Of a DNA stretch of 64,000 nt, positions 8,297 through 16,543 are shown piece by piece (within the stretch, counting starts at the first letter, position 1; every line of letters begins with the position of its first letter). The stretch is from DASUPK01 sp963782345 (GTDB lineage Bacteria; Actinomycetota; Thermoleophilia; Solirubrobacterales; 70-9): assembly GCA_963782345.1 (NCBI GenBank), contig CAWAJF010000005.1:124001-188000 (forward strand), written 5' to 3'. Below the pieces are notes generated by a model. That model had not been told where the DNA came from and did no database searches. It was given only the letters and a program-made list of their open reading frames with translations. Both the position numbers and the translations under genes were made by a program.

Positions 8297-8767
8297 GTGA
8301 GGCGGGGAGTCCTCATCGCGGTCTTGGCCCTTGCGGGCCTGATGATGCTGCCCTCGGCTGGCGCATCGGCTCGGGTCAAGCAGCGCTTCTTCCACACGCT
8401 CGACGGCAACATCTCATGCGCGATGCTGCCGGACAAGAAGGCCCGGCGGAAGCACCACCGGAAGATTCCCGGGTTCCCCGGCGTCGCCCGGTGCGACATC
8501 CAGGCCCACAGCTGGGTGGCCCCTCCCAAGCCGAAGTGGTGCCCCGTCGACTGGGGCTTCGGCGTCGAGGTCACCCGGAAGAAGGGCGGGCGTTACGTCT
8601 GCGCCGGCGACAGCGTCATCAGCCTGAAATCGCCGGCGCTCAGTCCCGGTGCGACCAGGAGGGTCGGGCGCTACGCCTGCCAGGTCCTGGAGACCGGCGT
8701 GCGCTGCACGAACGACCGCACCGCGCACGGCTTCGAGCTCTCCGCGGACGCGGTCTCGCTGTTCTAG
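8297..8767 (+). CDS. Secreted six-cysteine protein, paralogue of the lipoprotein at 37863-38390
   Basis: 156 aa from GTG 8297, chosen because an AGGGTGA ribosome site lies 5 bases upstream and it yields a clean signal peptide (MRRGVLIAVLALAGLMMLPS...ASA). The mature part has six cysteines in the motifs NISC, RCDI, KWC, VCAGD, YAC and GVRC, ending in HGFELS. All six align with those in the lipoprotein at 37863-38390. I recall a DUF (possibly DUF6636) with this layout, but cannot confirm it. Three disulfides outside the cell are likely. Function unknown. It directly follows the amidotransferase gene and probably shares its transcript. Confidence 0.75.
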   Translation: MRRGVLIAVLALAGLMMLPSAGASARVKQRFFHTLDGNISCAMLPDKKARRKHHRKIPGFPGVARCDIQAHSWVAPPKPKWCPVDWGFGVEVTRKKGGRYVCAGDSVISLKSPALSPGATRRVGRYACQVLETGVRCTNDRTAHGFELSADAVSLF

Positions 8768-8773
8768 TCGCCG

Positions 8774-9520
8774 CTATTCGGGCGTGACGTAGGCGCCCGA
8801 AAGCCCCCCGTCGACGAGGAAGGTCGACGCGGTCACGTAGGAGCTGTCGTCGCTCGCCAGGAACAGCGCGCCCTGGGCGATCTCCCGGGCCTCGGCAAAG
8901 CGCCCCATCGGCAGGTGGATCATCCGGCGGGCCGCCTTCTCCGGATCCTTCGCGAACAGCTCCTGGAGCAGCGGGGTGTCGACCGGCCCGGGGCAGAGGG
9001 CGTTAACGCGGACGCCTCGCTTGCCGAACTCGACCCCCAGCTCCCGGGACAGCGCCAGCACCCCGCCCTTCGAGGCCGTGTAGGAGATCTGCGAGGTCGC
9101 GGCGCCCATCACGGCGACGAAGGAGGCGGTGTTGATCACCGAGCCGCCCCCCGAGTCGAGCAGGTGGGGGATGCCGTGCTTGCAGCAGAGGAAGACGGAT
9201 TTCAGGTTGACGTCCTGGACCCGCTGCCAGGCCTCGAGCGAGGTGTCCAGGACCGATACGTCGTCGTCGGGGCTGATGCCGGCGTTGTTGAAGAGGATGT
9301 CGATCCGGCCCATCTCCTTCACCGCCTTCGCGTACATCTCGCGGACCGAGTCCTCGTCGGCGACGTCGGCCTGGAGAGCCAAGTCGCCCTCGGCGCCCTC
9401 CGCCAGGTCGACCCCCACGACCCTGGCCCCCTCCTCCGCGAAGAGCCGAGCGGTCTCGGCGCCGATTCCGCTCGCGGCCCCGGTGATCACGCAAACCTTT
9501 CCCTCCAGTCGTCCGGCCAT
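8774..9520 (-). CDS. Short-chain dehydrogenase/reductase (SDR)
   Basis: 248 aa. Classical SDR: TGAASGIG cofactor loop, NNAG, and YTASKGG (Tyr-x-x-x-Lys) catalytic motif, ending in FLVDGG. Asp in VVGVDL after strand 2 suggests NAD over NADP. ATG 9520 is preferred over GTG 9523 because an AGGAG site lies 7 bases upstream. That ribosome site abuts a 16-bp inverted repeat that separates this gene from the upstream aldehyde dehydrogenase. Being in line with the ALDH, it may provide the alcohol-oxidation step before the aldehyde-oxidation step; that link is an inference. Confidence 0.9.
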   Translation of the reverse strand: MAGRLEGKVCVITGAASGIGAETARLFAEEGARVVGVDLAEGAEGDLALQADVADEDSVREMYAKAVKEMGRIDILFNNAGISPDDDVSVLDTSLEAWQRVQDVNLKSVFLCCKHGIPHLLDSGGGSVINTASFVAVMGAATSQISYTASKGGVLALSRELGVEFGKRGVRVNALCPGPVDTPLLQELFAKDPEKAARRMIHLPMGRFAEAREIAQGALFLASDDSSYVTASTFLVDGGLSGAYVTPE

Positions 9521-9532
9521 CACAGATCTCCT

Positions 9533-9584
9533 GGGGTCAGGTCTTGCATGCCACAGCTCGATGTCGTTTGCAAGACCTGACCCC
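9533..9584. repeat. Perfect 16-bp inverted repeat filling the ALDH-SDR junction (REP/MITE-like)
   Basis: Arms GGGGTCAGGTCTTGCA (9533-9548) and TGCAAGACCTGACCCC (9569-9584) are exact reverse complements with a 20-base spacer. The element begins one base past the aldehyde dehydrogenase stop codon and ends just before the ribosome site of the SDR. Similar GGGGTCAG-ended palindromes are, as far as I recall, typical of REP elements mobilised by Y1-type (RAYT) transposases; no such transposase is in the window. In the transcript it would form a strong hairpin between two co-directional genes. Confidence 0.88.
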
Positions 9585-9585
9585 T

Positions 9586-10956
9586 TCAGTCGGTGGCCAT
9601 GTAGACGTTCTTGACCTCGCTGTAGGCCTCGAGCGCGTCGGGACCGAGCTCACGGCCCACCCCGGACTGCTTGAAGCCGCCGAAGGGGGTCGAGACCCGG
9701 ACGGAGGTGTTCGAGTTGATCGAGATCACGCCCGTCTCCATCGCCCGGGCCACCCGCAGGGCTTTGGCGCCGTCGCGGGTCCAGACCGAGCCGGAGAGCC
9801 CGTAGATGGTGTCGTTGGCGATCCGGATTGCCTCGGCCTCGTCCTCGAAGGGGATCACGCACGCCACCGGGCCGAAGATCTCCTCGCGTGCGGGCCGGTC
9901 ATCGTTCGAGACGGGGGCCAGCACCGTCGGCGGGAACCAGTAGCCGGGACCGTCCGGCGCCGAGCCGCGGAAGGCAACGGGCGCGTCGCCGTTGACGTAG
10001 GAGGAGACGGTGTGGAGCTGGTCCGCCGAGATCAGCGGGCCCATCTCCGTCTGCTCCGAGAGCGGGTCCCCGACCCTGATCGACTTGACGGCGCCCTCCA
10101 GGGCCGACATGAAGCCGTCCATCGCGGCGCGCTCGACGAGGATGCGCGAGCGGGCGCAGCAGTCCTGCCCTGCGTTGCCGAAGACCGCGACGGGGGCGGA
10201 GGAGGCCGCGGCCTCGAGGTCGGCGTCGGCGAAGATCACGTTGGCGCTCTTGCCGCCGAGCTCCAGGGTGACGCGCTTGATCGTCGCGGCCGCGCCCTCG
10301 GCGATCCCGCGGCCGACCTCCGTCGAGCCGGTGAAGGCGACCTTGGCGACGCCGGGGTGCTCGACGAGCCGCTGCCCGCAGACCGAGCCGGGCCCCGCGA
10401 CGACGTTGAGCACTCCCTCGGGCACACCCGCCTCGACGGCGATCCTCTCGAGCTCGATCGCGGTGAGCGGCGTCAGCTCCGCCGGCTTCAGGACGATCGT
10501 GTTGCCGGCGGCGAGGGCCGGCGCCACCTTCCAGGAGGCGATCGTGAGCGGGAAGTTCCACGGCGTGATCAGCCCGACCACGCCGAGCGGCTCCCGGAAG
10601 GTCATGTCAACGCCGCCCGCGACCGGGATCGTCTTGCCGGTGAGGCGCTCCGGGGCCCCGGCGTAGTAGCGGAAGGTCTCGACCACCATCCCGATCTCGC
10701 CGCGGGCGTCGGTGATCGGCTTGCCGGCGTTGCGCGCCTCCAGCCGGGCGAGCTCCCCGACCCGTTGCTCGATCGCGTCGGCAAGTCGATGCAGCAGCGC
10801 GGAGCGCTCGGCGGGCGCCACCGCACGCCATCCCGGGAAGGCGGATCGGGCGCGTTCAACCGCGGCATCGGTCTCCTCCTTTCCGGCGCGGGGAAGCTCG
10901 GCCATCACCTGCTCCGTCGCCGGCTCGATCACCTGGATCGCTTCCTTGCTCGCCAC
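9586..10956 (-). CDS. Aldehyde dehydrogenase (NAD-dependent ALDH superfamily)
   Basis: 456 aa from GTG 10956 (MASKEAIQVIEPAT). Motifs: TPWNFPLTIASWKVAPALAAGN, the glutamate in TLELGGKSANVI, the catalytic cysteine in GNAGQDCCARSR and the C-terminal PFGGFKQSGVGRELG. The pattern fits the betaine/gamma-aminobutyraldehyde branch (PuuC-like). It faces the GlnA-like ligase across about 25 bases, and the SDR lies downstream on the same strand. This matches gene sets that oxidise gamma-glutamylated amino-aldehydes. The start is uncertain: upstream codons remain open but run into the ligase gene, and no strong ribosome site is visible. Confidence 0.9.
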   Translation of the reverse strand: MASKEAIQVIEPATEQVMAELPRAGKEETDAAVERARSAFPGWRAVAPAERSALLHRLADAIEQRVGELARLEARNAGKPITDARGEIGMVVETFRYYAGAPERLTGKTIPVAGGVDMTFREPLGVVGLITPWNFPLTIASWKVAPALAAGNTIVLKPAELTPLTAIELERIAVEAGVPEGVLNVVAGPGSVCGQRLVEHPGVAKVAFTGSTEVGRGIAEGAAATIKRVTLELGGKSANVIFADADLEAAASSAPVAVFGNAGQDCCARSRILVERAAMDGFMSALEGAVKSIRVGDPLSEQTEMGPLISADQLHTVSSYVNGDAPVAFRGSAPDGPGYWFPPTVLAPVSNDDRPAREEIFGPVACVIPFEDEAEAIRIANDTIYGLSGSVWTRDGAKALRVARAMETGVISINSNTSVRVSTPFGGFKQSGVGRELGPDALEAYSEVKNVYMATD

Positions 10957-10981
10957 GAAGCCGACGATATAGGGTCCGGGA

Positions 10982-12397
10982 ATGGCGTCAGGGGAGAAGA
11001 GCAAGGAAGCTGCCCCCCGGCCTGGAGGCCCCGGCGGGACGCGCGGCATGCTCACCCTCGACGAGCTTCGCAAGGCCGGCGAGGACGGGACGATCGACAC
11101 GGTCGTCACCGCATTCACCGACATGCAGGGGCGGCTGTTCGGCAAGCGCATCCAGATCGAGTACTTCCTCGATGAGGTGACCGGACATGGCGTCGAGGGC
11201 TGCAACTACCTCCTCGCCCTCGACATGGACATGGAGCCGCTCCCCGGCTACGAGATGGCGAACTGGGAGGACGGCTACGGCGACTTCGGGATCCAGCCCG
11301 ACATCTCGACTCTGCGGGTGGTCCCCTGGCTCGATCGCACCGCGCTGGTGCTAGCCGACGTCGTCAACCACGACGGCAGTCCCGTGGTCGCCTCGCCGCG
11401 CCAGATCCTGATCGCCCAGTACGAGCGCGCCCGGGAGATGGGGTTCACCCCGTATGCGGCCTCGGAGCTCGAGTTCTACCTCTACAAGGAGAGCTATGCC
11501 GAGGCCTGGGAGAAGGACTTCAAGAACCTCACCCCGACCATCCCCTACATCCTCGACTACCACATCCTCGCGACCACGATGGACGAGGCGTACCTCGGGC
11601 CGATCCGCCGCGGGATGCACGGCGCCGGCATCCCGGTCGAGTTCTCCAAGGGAGAGGCCTGGTACGGGCAGCACGAGGTCAACTTCCGCTACGCGGACGC
11701 GGTCACCGCGGCCGACCGCCACACGATCTACAAGAACGGGGTCAAGGAGATCGCGTTCCTCAACGAGATCTCGGCGAGCTTCATGGCGAAGCCGTCGGAG
11801 GACGACATCGGCAGCTCCTGCCACGTCCACCAGAGCCTGGTCGACGAGGACGGCAAGAGCGCCTTCGTCGACGGTCAGGGAAATGAGACCGAGGCCTTCA
11901 TGCACTTCATCGGGGGGATGCGGAATCACATCCGCGAGCTGGCGCTGTTCGTGGCGCCGGCGATCAACTCCTACAAGCGCTACGCGGCGGAGAGCTGGGC
12001 GCCCACCTCCGTCTCCTGGGGCCGCGACAATCGCACCTGCGGCTTCCGGGTCGTCGGCCACGATCAGTCCCGCCGGGTCGAGTGCCGGATCCCCGGCGCC
12101 GACGCCAACCCCTATCTCGCGATGGCGGCGCTGCTCGCCGCCGGCCTGGACGGGATCGAGAACTCAACCGACCCCGGCCCGGAGCTCAAGGGCAACGCCT
12201 ACGAGGCCGGAGACGCCGAGGCCTTCCCCTCATCCCTCCGCGAGGCGGTCGGCCTCTGGGAGAAGAGCGAGTTCGCGAAGAGCGCGTTCGGGGACGCCGT
12301 CCACAAGCACTACCTCAACTACGGCGAGCTCGAGCAGAGCCTGTTCGACAAGGTCGTCACCGACTACGAGCGCCGCCGCATGTTCGAGCGCGGTTAG
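10982..12397 (+). CDS. Glutamine synthetase family protein, GlnA3/GlnA4/PuuA-like gamma-glutamyl-amine ligase
   Basis: 471 aa from ATG 10982, or 449 aa from ATG 11048; the family starts close to the second (MLTLDELRKAGEDG). Glutamine synthetase fold: the SELEFYLY metal-site strand, EVNFRYADAVTAAD, the SSCHVHQSL nucleotide-site histidines, NRTCGFRVVG and RRVECRIPGADANPYLA. It lacks the tyrosine-adenylylation segment of GlnA type I and resembles the ligases that glutamylate polyamines (GlnA3, PuuA) or ethanolamine (GlnA4). Divergence from an ALDH, and the PuuD-like hydrolase and ethanolamine-type permease about 9-12 kb away, support an amine-catabolic role. The amine itself cannot be read from sequence. 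Confidence 0.85.
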   Translation: MASGEKSKEAAPRPGGPGGTRGMLTLDELRKAGEDGTIDTVVTAFTDMQGRLFGKRIQIEYFLDEVTGHGVEGCNYLLALDMDMEPLPGYEMANWEDGYGDFGIQPDISTLRVVPWLDRTALVLADVVNHDGSPVVASPRQILIAQYERAREMGFTPYAASELEFYLYKESYAEAWEKDFKNLTPTIPYILDYHILATTMDEAYLGPIRRGMHGAGIPVEFSKGEAWYGQHEVNFRYADAVTAADRHTIYKNGVKEIAFLNEISASFMAKPSEDDIGSSCHVHQSLVDEDGKSAFVDGQGNETEAFMHFIGGMRNHIRELALFVAPAINSYKRYAAESWAPTSVSWGRDNRTCGFRVVGHDQSRRVECRIPGADANPYLAMAALLAAGLDGIENSTDPGPELKGNAYEAGDAEAFPSSLREAVGLWEKSEFAKSAFGDAVHKHYLNYGELEQSLFDKVVTDYERRRMFERG

Positions 12398-12427
12398 CTC
12401 CGGTCACTCCCTACCCTGAGGGACGAA

Positions 12428-13867
12428 ATGGAGCTGAGGACCCCGCTCCTGCTGCGCGAGCCACCTCGTTCTCGAACGCTCGGCTTCGCCGTTGCGATCG
12501 GATCGGTGACTCTGTGCACGCTCGCGGTCTATCCGTTGAGGCTTGTCGCGCCCGCCGTCTCGCTGGGCGTCGTCTACCTGCTCGCGGTGATCCTGGTGTC
12601 CACCTTCTGGGGACTCCGCATCGGGCTCTTCACCGCCTTCGCGAGCGCCGTCGCGTTCAACTTCTTCCACATCCCACCCGTGGGGTACTTCACGATCGCC
12701 GAGGCCCAGAACTGGGTCGCGCTGGCGGTCTTCTTCGTCACCGCGGCAATCGCCAGCACGCTCGCGGAGCTTGCCCGGACGAGGGCTCAGGAGGCGGAGG
12801 CCCGCCGCCGCGAGGCGGACCTGCTGGCCGAGCTCGCACGCACCTTGCTCGGCGGCCCCCACCTCGACGCAGCGCTGCCCGTCGCGGCGGAAAGGATCGC
12901 GAGCGCCCTCGACCTGCCCTCCGCGGCCCTGCGGCGCGGTGTGGCGCCGAGCAATCCGGGGAGGCTGTCGCTGGCCCTGACACATGGCGGGCACCGGCTC
13001 GGCACATTGGTGGTGCCGGCGGGCATCGACCGCGACAACCTCGCACGCCTCGACGAACGGCTGCTGCCGGGCCTCGAGGCGCTGCTCGCCGCGGCGATCG
13101 ATCGTGAGGAGCTGCTCAGAGCGACCGTGGAGACCGAGGCGCTTCGCCGCAGCGACGAGATCAAGACGGCATTGCTGCGGACCGTCTCGCATGACCTGCG
13201 CACACCGATCACCGCGATCCGGGCGGCCGCTGAAGCGCTCACCTCTCCGACGATCGACGACGCGGACGGGATGGAGTTGCGCGAGGCGATTGTCGACGAC
13301 GCGGACCGCCTCGCATCGCTGGTCGACAACCTGCTCGACCTCTCCCGGCTGCGAACGGGCAGCGCGGAGCCGTCGCGGGACTGGTGCTCGATCGAGGAGG
13401 TCGTCGAGGCGGCGCTCGACGATCTCGCCCTGGGACGCGAGCATTTCCAGCTCTCGATCGATCCTCAGTTGCCGTTCATTCGCGCCGACGCCGTCCAGCT
13501 CGAGCGAGTGTTGGTCAACCTGCTCTCCAATGCCGTGCGCTATTCGGGCGGCGATCGGGTGTCAATCCGGGCGCGCGAGGTCTCCGGAAGGGTGGTCGTC
13601 AGGGTGATCGACCGGGGCCCCGGCATTCCCGAGTGCGATCTCGTACGGATCTTCGAGGCCTTCTACCGCGGGGCGGACGACCCCACGCATCCCGGCGCCG
13701 GGCTTGGCCTCGCGATCGTGAAGGGGTTCGTCGAGGCGAACGGAGGGTCTGTCTCGGTCGAGTCACTGCCGGGACAGGGGACGACCTTCGTGATCGAGTT
13801 CCCGCTGGGGAGCGCAAGCGCGGACGAGCCATCCGAGCCGCTCGCGCCGGCTCCCTCGGGACGATGA
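12428..13867 (+). CDS. kdpD: Membrane sensor histidine kinase, C-terminal half of split KdpD
   Basis: 479 aa. Four closely spaced membrane segments (about 19-110, the DUF4118 module of KdpD) are followed by a helical linker and GAF-like region (120-235), a HisKA domain with His255 in SHDLRTPI, then N, G1 (DRGPGIPE) and G2 (GAGLGLAIVKG) boxes. The N-terminal KdpD sensor/Usp portion is missing and is encoded by a separate gene at 19232-20368. It overlaps kdpE by 4 bases (ATGA) and lies 30 bases after the ligase gene. It should phosphorylate KdpE in response to potassium limitation or osmotic stress. Confidence 0.88.
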   Translation: MELRTPLLLREPPRSRTLGFAVAIGSVTLCTLAVYPLRLVAPAVSLGVVYLLAVILVSTFWGLRIGLFTAFASAVAFNFFHIPPVGYFTIAEAQNWVALAVFFVTAAIASTLAELARTRAQEAEARRREADLLAELARTLLGGPHLDAALPVAAERIASALDLPSAALRRGVAPSNPGRLSLALTHGGHRLGTLVVPAGIDRDNLARLDERLLPGLEALLAAAIDREELLRATVETEALRRSDEIKTALLRTVSHDLRTPITAIRAAAEALTSPTIDDADGMELREAIVDDADRLASLVDNLLDLSRLRTGSAEPSRDWCSIEEVVEAALDDLALGREHFQLSIDPQLPFIRADAVQLERVLVNLLSNAVRYSGGDRVSIRAREVSGRVVVRVIDRGPGIPECDLVRIFEAFYRGADDPTHPGAGLGLAIVKGFVEANGGSVSVESLPGQGTTFVIEFPLGSASADEPSEPLAPAPSGR

Positions 13868-14538
13868 GCCAGCGCATCCTCGTCTGCGACGACGAGATGC
13901 AGATCCGCCGGGCCCTCCGGGTGATCCTCAAGGACGCAGGCTTCGAGGTGGTGGAGACCGCCGACGCGGAGGAGGCCCTGGACGCCGCATCGGTGAGGCC
14001 CCCGGATGCCGCGATCATCGACCTCGTGCTGCCCGACGGTGATGGCATCGATGTCTGCAGGGGGATCCGCGCCTGGAGCAAGATGCCGATCCTCGTCCTC
14101 TCGGCGCTGGGCGAAGAGGAGCAGAAGGTCCTCGCGCTCGAAGCCGGAGCCGACGACTACGTGACCAAGCCGTTCGGGCCGCGCGAGCTGGTTGCCCGGC
14201 TCAAGGCGGTCCTGCGCCGAGCCGGCGAGGACGCGGACGTACCAGCGGTCAGGGCGGGCGACCTGGAGATCGATCTCGCCGCCCACACGGTTCGCCGGAG
14301 CGGTGAGGAGGTCCACCTCACGCCGATCGAGTTCCGGCTGCTCGGGACGCTGGCCCGGAACCGCGGCAGGCTGATGACGCATGCGTCGCTGCTCAAGGAC
14401 GTCTGGGGCCCGGGCTGGGAGGAGGACACCCAGACCCTGCGCACGCACATCGCCAACCTGAGGCGAAAGATCGAGCCGCCGGGCGGTCCGCGTCACATCC
14501 GCACCGATCCGGGTATCGGCTACCGCTTCGAGGGATGA
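13864..14538 (+). CDS. kdpE: KdpE-like response regulator (OmpR/PhoB family)
   Basis: 224 aa. Receiver domain with phospho-acceptor Asp53 (IIDLVLPDGDG), Thr/Ser in LVLSA and Lys in YVTKPFG; winged-helix domain about 128-224 ending RTDPGIGYRFE. The ATG at 13864 lies within the last codons of the kinase gene (4-base overlap). Position directly before kdpFACB and the KdpD-like kinase justify the name. It should activate transcription from the 74-base gap before the first micro-ORF, where I could not define a convincing KdpE site. Confidence 0.9.
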   Translation: MSQRILVCDDEMQIRRALRVILKDAGFEVVETADAEEALDAASVRPPDAAIIDLVLPDGDGIDVCRGIRAWSKMPILVLSALGEEEQKVLALEAGADDYVTKPFGPRELVARLKAVLRRAGEDADVPAVRAGDLEIDLAAHTVRRSGEEVHLTPIEFRLLGTLARNRGRLMTHASLLKDVWGPGWEEDTQTLRTHIANLRRKIEPPGGPRHIRTDPGIGYRFEG

Positions 14539-14612
14539 ACTTCACACGATCTTGATGGGGCCGTCCCGAAGCTAAACGGGGGCTTCACGGCGGCGGGGCG
14601 ATCCTGCCGTCC

Positions 14613-14693
14613 ATGGACCTCGTCTCCGTCGCGATTGCGCTGGTCGCCTTCGTCGCCCTCTACTTCGTGATCGACGGGCTGGACCGCATATGA
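14613..14693 (+). CDS. 26-residue membrane peptide preceding KdpF
   Basis: ATG 14613 to TGA 14693. The product is one hydrophobic helix ending FVIDGLDRI, with acidic and basic residues at the tail. Its stop overlaps the start of kdpF (ATATGA). Similar tiny peptides ending in a GxDR motif precede kdpF in other kdp operons as I recall, but I cannot verify this. The translational overlap and the helix suggest a real gene, perhaps a leader or an extra small Kdp subunit. No upstream ribosome site is strong. Confidence 0.6.
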   Translation: MDLVSVAIALVAFVALYFVIDGLDRI

Positions 14694-14779
14694 GCTTCGC
14701 CGAGGGGACGATGCTGATCGTCTCGGTCGTTCTGTTCTTCTACCTGCTCTACGCGCTGCTCCGGGGCGAGAACCTGTGA
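14690..14779 (+). CDS. kdpF: K+-transporting ATPase small subunit KdpF
   Basis: 29 aa, from ATG 14690 to TGA 14779. Single membrane helix ending FYLLYALLRGENL, which matches the family signature YxxYALLxPExF near the C-terminus. KdpF is a stabilising peptide of the KdpFABC complex, lying between KdpA and KdpB helices. The upstream micro-ORF overlaps its start and kdpA starts at GTG 14776 over its stop, so all three are translationally coupled. Confidence 0.85.
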   Translation: MSFAEGTMLIVSVVLFFYLLYALLRGENL

Positions 14780-16542
14780 CCCTGAACGGCTGGCTGCAGC
14801 TGGCGATCTACGTCGCCGTGCTCACCGCGCTGGTGCCGCTGCTCGGTGGTTACATGGCGCGCGTCTACCAGGGCGAACGCCTGCTTCTGGAGCGCCCCCT
14901 GGGCTGGCTCGAGCGGCTGATCTACCGGCTGCTCGGCCCATCGGCGCGCACCGAGCAGGACTGGAGGGCGTACGCGAAGACGACGATCATCTTCAGCGGC
15001 GTCTTCTGGCTGGTCCTCTTCGTGATCCTGCGAACGCAGAGCATCCATCCGTTCAACCCGGAGGGGTTCCACTCCGCGCCGTGGGACGTGACCTTCAACA
15101 CGACCTCGTCGTTCGTCACCAACACGAACTGGCAGTACTACGGCGGCGAGACGACGATGACGTACTTCTCGCAGATGGCCGGCCTGGCCGTCCAGAACTT
15201 CGTCTCCGCCGCGGTCGGGATGGCCGTGCTCGCGGCGGTGATCCGGGGATTCGCAAGCCGCGGCGCGAAGGAGCTCGGAAACTTCTGGCGGGACGTCACC
15301 CGAACGCTGCTCTACATCCTCCTGCCACTGGCCACCATCGGAACCCTGATCCTCGTCTCCCAGGGCGTAATCCAGTCGCTCGGGAGCTACGTCACGATTC
15401 ACGGGCTCGGTGGCCTCGACCAGACGCTCGCCATGGGCCCGGCCGCGTCGCAGATCGCGATCAAGCAACTGGGCACCAACGGCGGCGGCTTCTTCAACGT
15501 CAACAGCTCGATGCCGTTCGAGAATCCGACGCAGCTCTCGAACTTCGTCGAGGCGATCTTCATCCTGATGATTCCCGCCGCCGCCACGGCGCAGTTCGGC
15601 CGCATGGTCGGCAACCGCCGCCAGGGCTGGGCGCTCTACGGGGCGATGCTGGCGATGTTCATCGCCGGCTTCACCGTCTCGTACGCCGCCGAGCAGCACG
15701 GCTCTCCCGCGCAGCACATCGCGGGCATCGAGACGGCCGCCGCGAATGGCAGCACCGGCGGAAATCTTCAGGACAAGGAGCAGCGCTTCGGGATCGCGGA
15801 CAGCGCCGAGTGGGCGACCGCCACCACGGATGCCTCGAACGGCTCGGTGAACGGGGCCCACGAGTCCTACACCGGAATCGGCAGCCTCGTTCCGCTGACC
15901 AACATGATGACCGGGGAGGTGATCTTCGGCGGGGTCGGCTCCGGCCTCTACGGGATGCTGCTCATGGTCCTGTTAGCCGTCTTCATCGCGGGGCTGATGG
16001 TGGGGAGGACGCCCGAGTACCTGGGCAAGAAGGTGGAGGCGCGCGAGGTCAAGCTCGTCCTGATCGGCGTGCTCTTCGTTCCCTTGGTCGTCCTGATCGC
16101 CACCGGGATCGCGATCTCAAGCAAGTACGGGACCACCTCGATCTTCAATCCCGGGCCTCAGGGATTCTCGGAGACGCTCTACTCCTACACCTCGCAGGCC
16201 AACAACAACGGGTCGGCGTTCGCGGGATACACCGGATTCGTCCAGCCGAACGCCCCTGGCAACGCCGGCGCCTACGGGATTACCTTCACCGACCTGCTCG
16301 GCGGCCTCTCGATGCTCGGCGGCCGCTTCATCCCCCTGCTGGCCGCCCTGGCCACCGCCGGGTCGCTGTCGGTGAAGCGCGTCGTCCCGGCGGGCCCGGG
16401 GACGTTCCGGACGGACAGCACGACGTTCGCTGTGCTCCTGATCGCGGTGATCGTGATCGTGGCTGCCCTCACCTTCTTCCCGGCTCTGCTCCTCGGCCCG
16501 GTGGTCCAGGGGCTCACCAACCAAGTCGGATTTCCAACCTGA
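14776..16542 (+). CDS. kdpA: K+-transporting ATPase subunit KdpA
   Basis: 588 aa from GTG 14776, which overlaps the kdpF stop. About ten to twelve membrane helices with four P-loop-like selectivity regions: NTNWQYYGGE, GTNGGGFFNVNSS, the LTNMMTGEVIFGGVGSG segment and the final GGRFIPLL loop. KdpA binds and conducts K+ in the ATP-driven pump. An exported loop of about 60 residues (about 315-375) between two helices is Ser/Thr/Ala-rich. Next to it, kdpC follows instead of kdpB, 1 base after the stop, an order that differs from the usual kdpFABC. Confidence 0.97.
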   Translation: MTLNGWLQLAIYVAVLTALVPLLGGYMARVYQGERLLLERPLGWLERLIYRLLGPSARTEQDWRAYAKTTIIFSGVFWLVLFVILRTQSIHPFNPEGFHSAPWDVTFNTTSSFVTNTNWQYYGGETTMTYFSQMAGLAVQNFVSAAVGMAVLAAVIRGFASRGAKELGNFWRDVTRTLLYILLPLATIGTLILVSQGVIQSLGSYVTIHGLGGLDQTLAMGPAASQIAIKQLGTNGGGFFNVNSSMPFENPTQLSNFVEAIFILMIPAAATAQFGRMVGNRRQGWALYGAMLAMFIAGFTVSYAAEQHGSPAQHIAGIETAAANGSTGGNLQDKEQRFGIADSAEWATATTDASNGSVNGAHESYTGIGSLVPLTNMMTGEVIFGGVGSGLYGMLLMVLLAVFIAGLMVGRTPEYLGKKVEAREVKLVLIGVLFVPLVVLIATGIAISSKYGTTSIFNPGPQGFSETLYSYTSQANNNGSAFAGYTGFVQPNAPGNAGAYGITFTDLLGGLSMLGGRFIPLLAALATAGSLSVKRVVPAGPGTFRTDSTTFAVLLIAVIVIVAALTFFPALLLGPVVQGLTNQVGFPT

Positions 16543-16543
16543 C

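Noticed and set aside
14539..14612. KdpE binding site or promoter before the kdp micro-ORFs
   Set aside because: CTTCACA and CTTGATG are 11 bases apart and a TAAACG follows, but spacing and match to any consensus are too weak to call.
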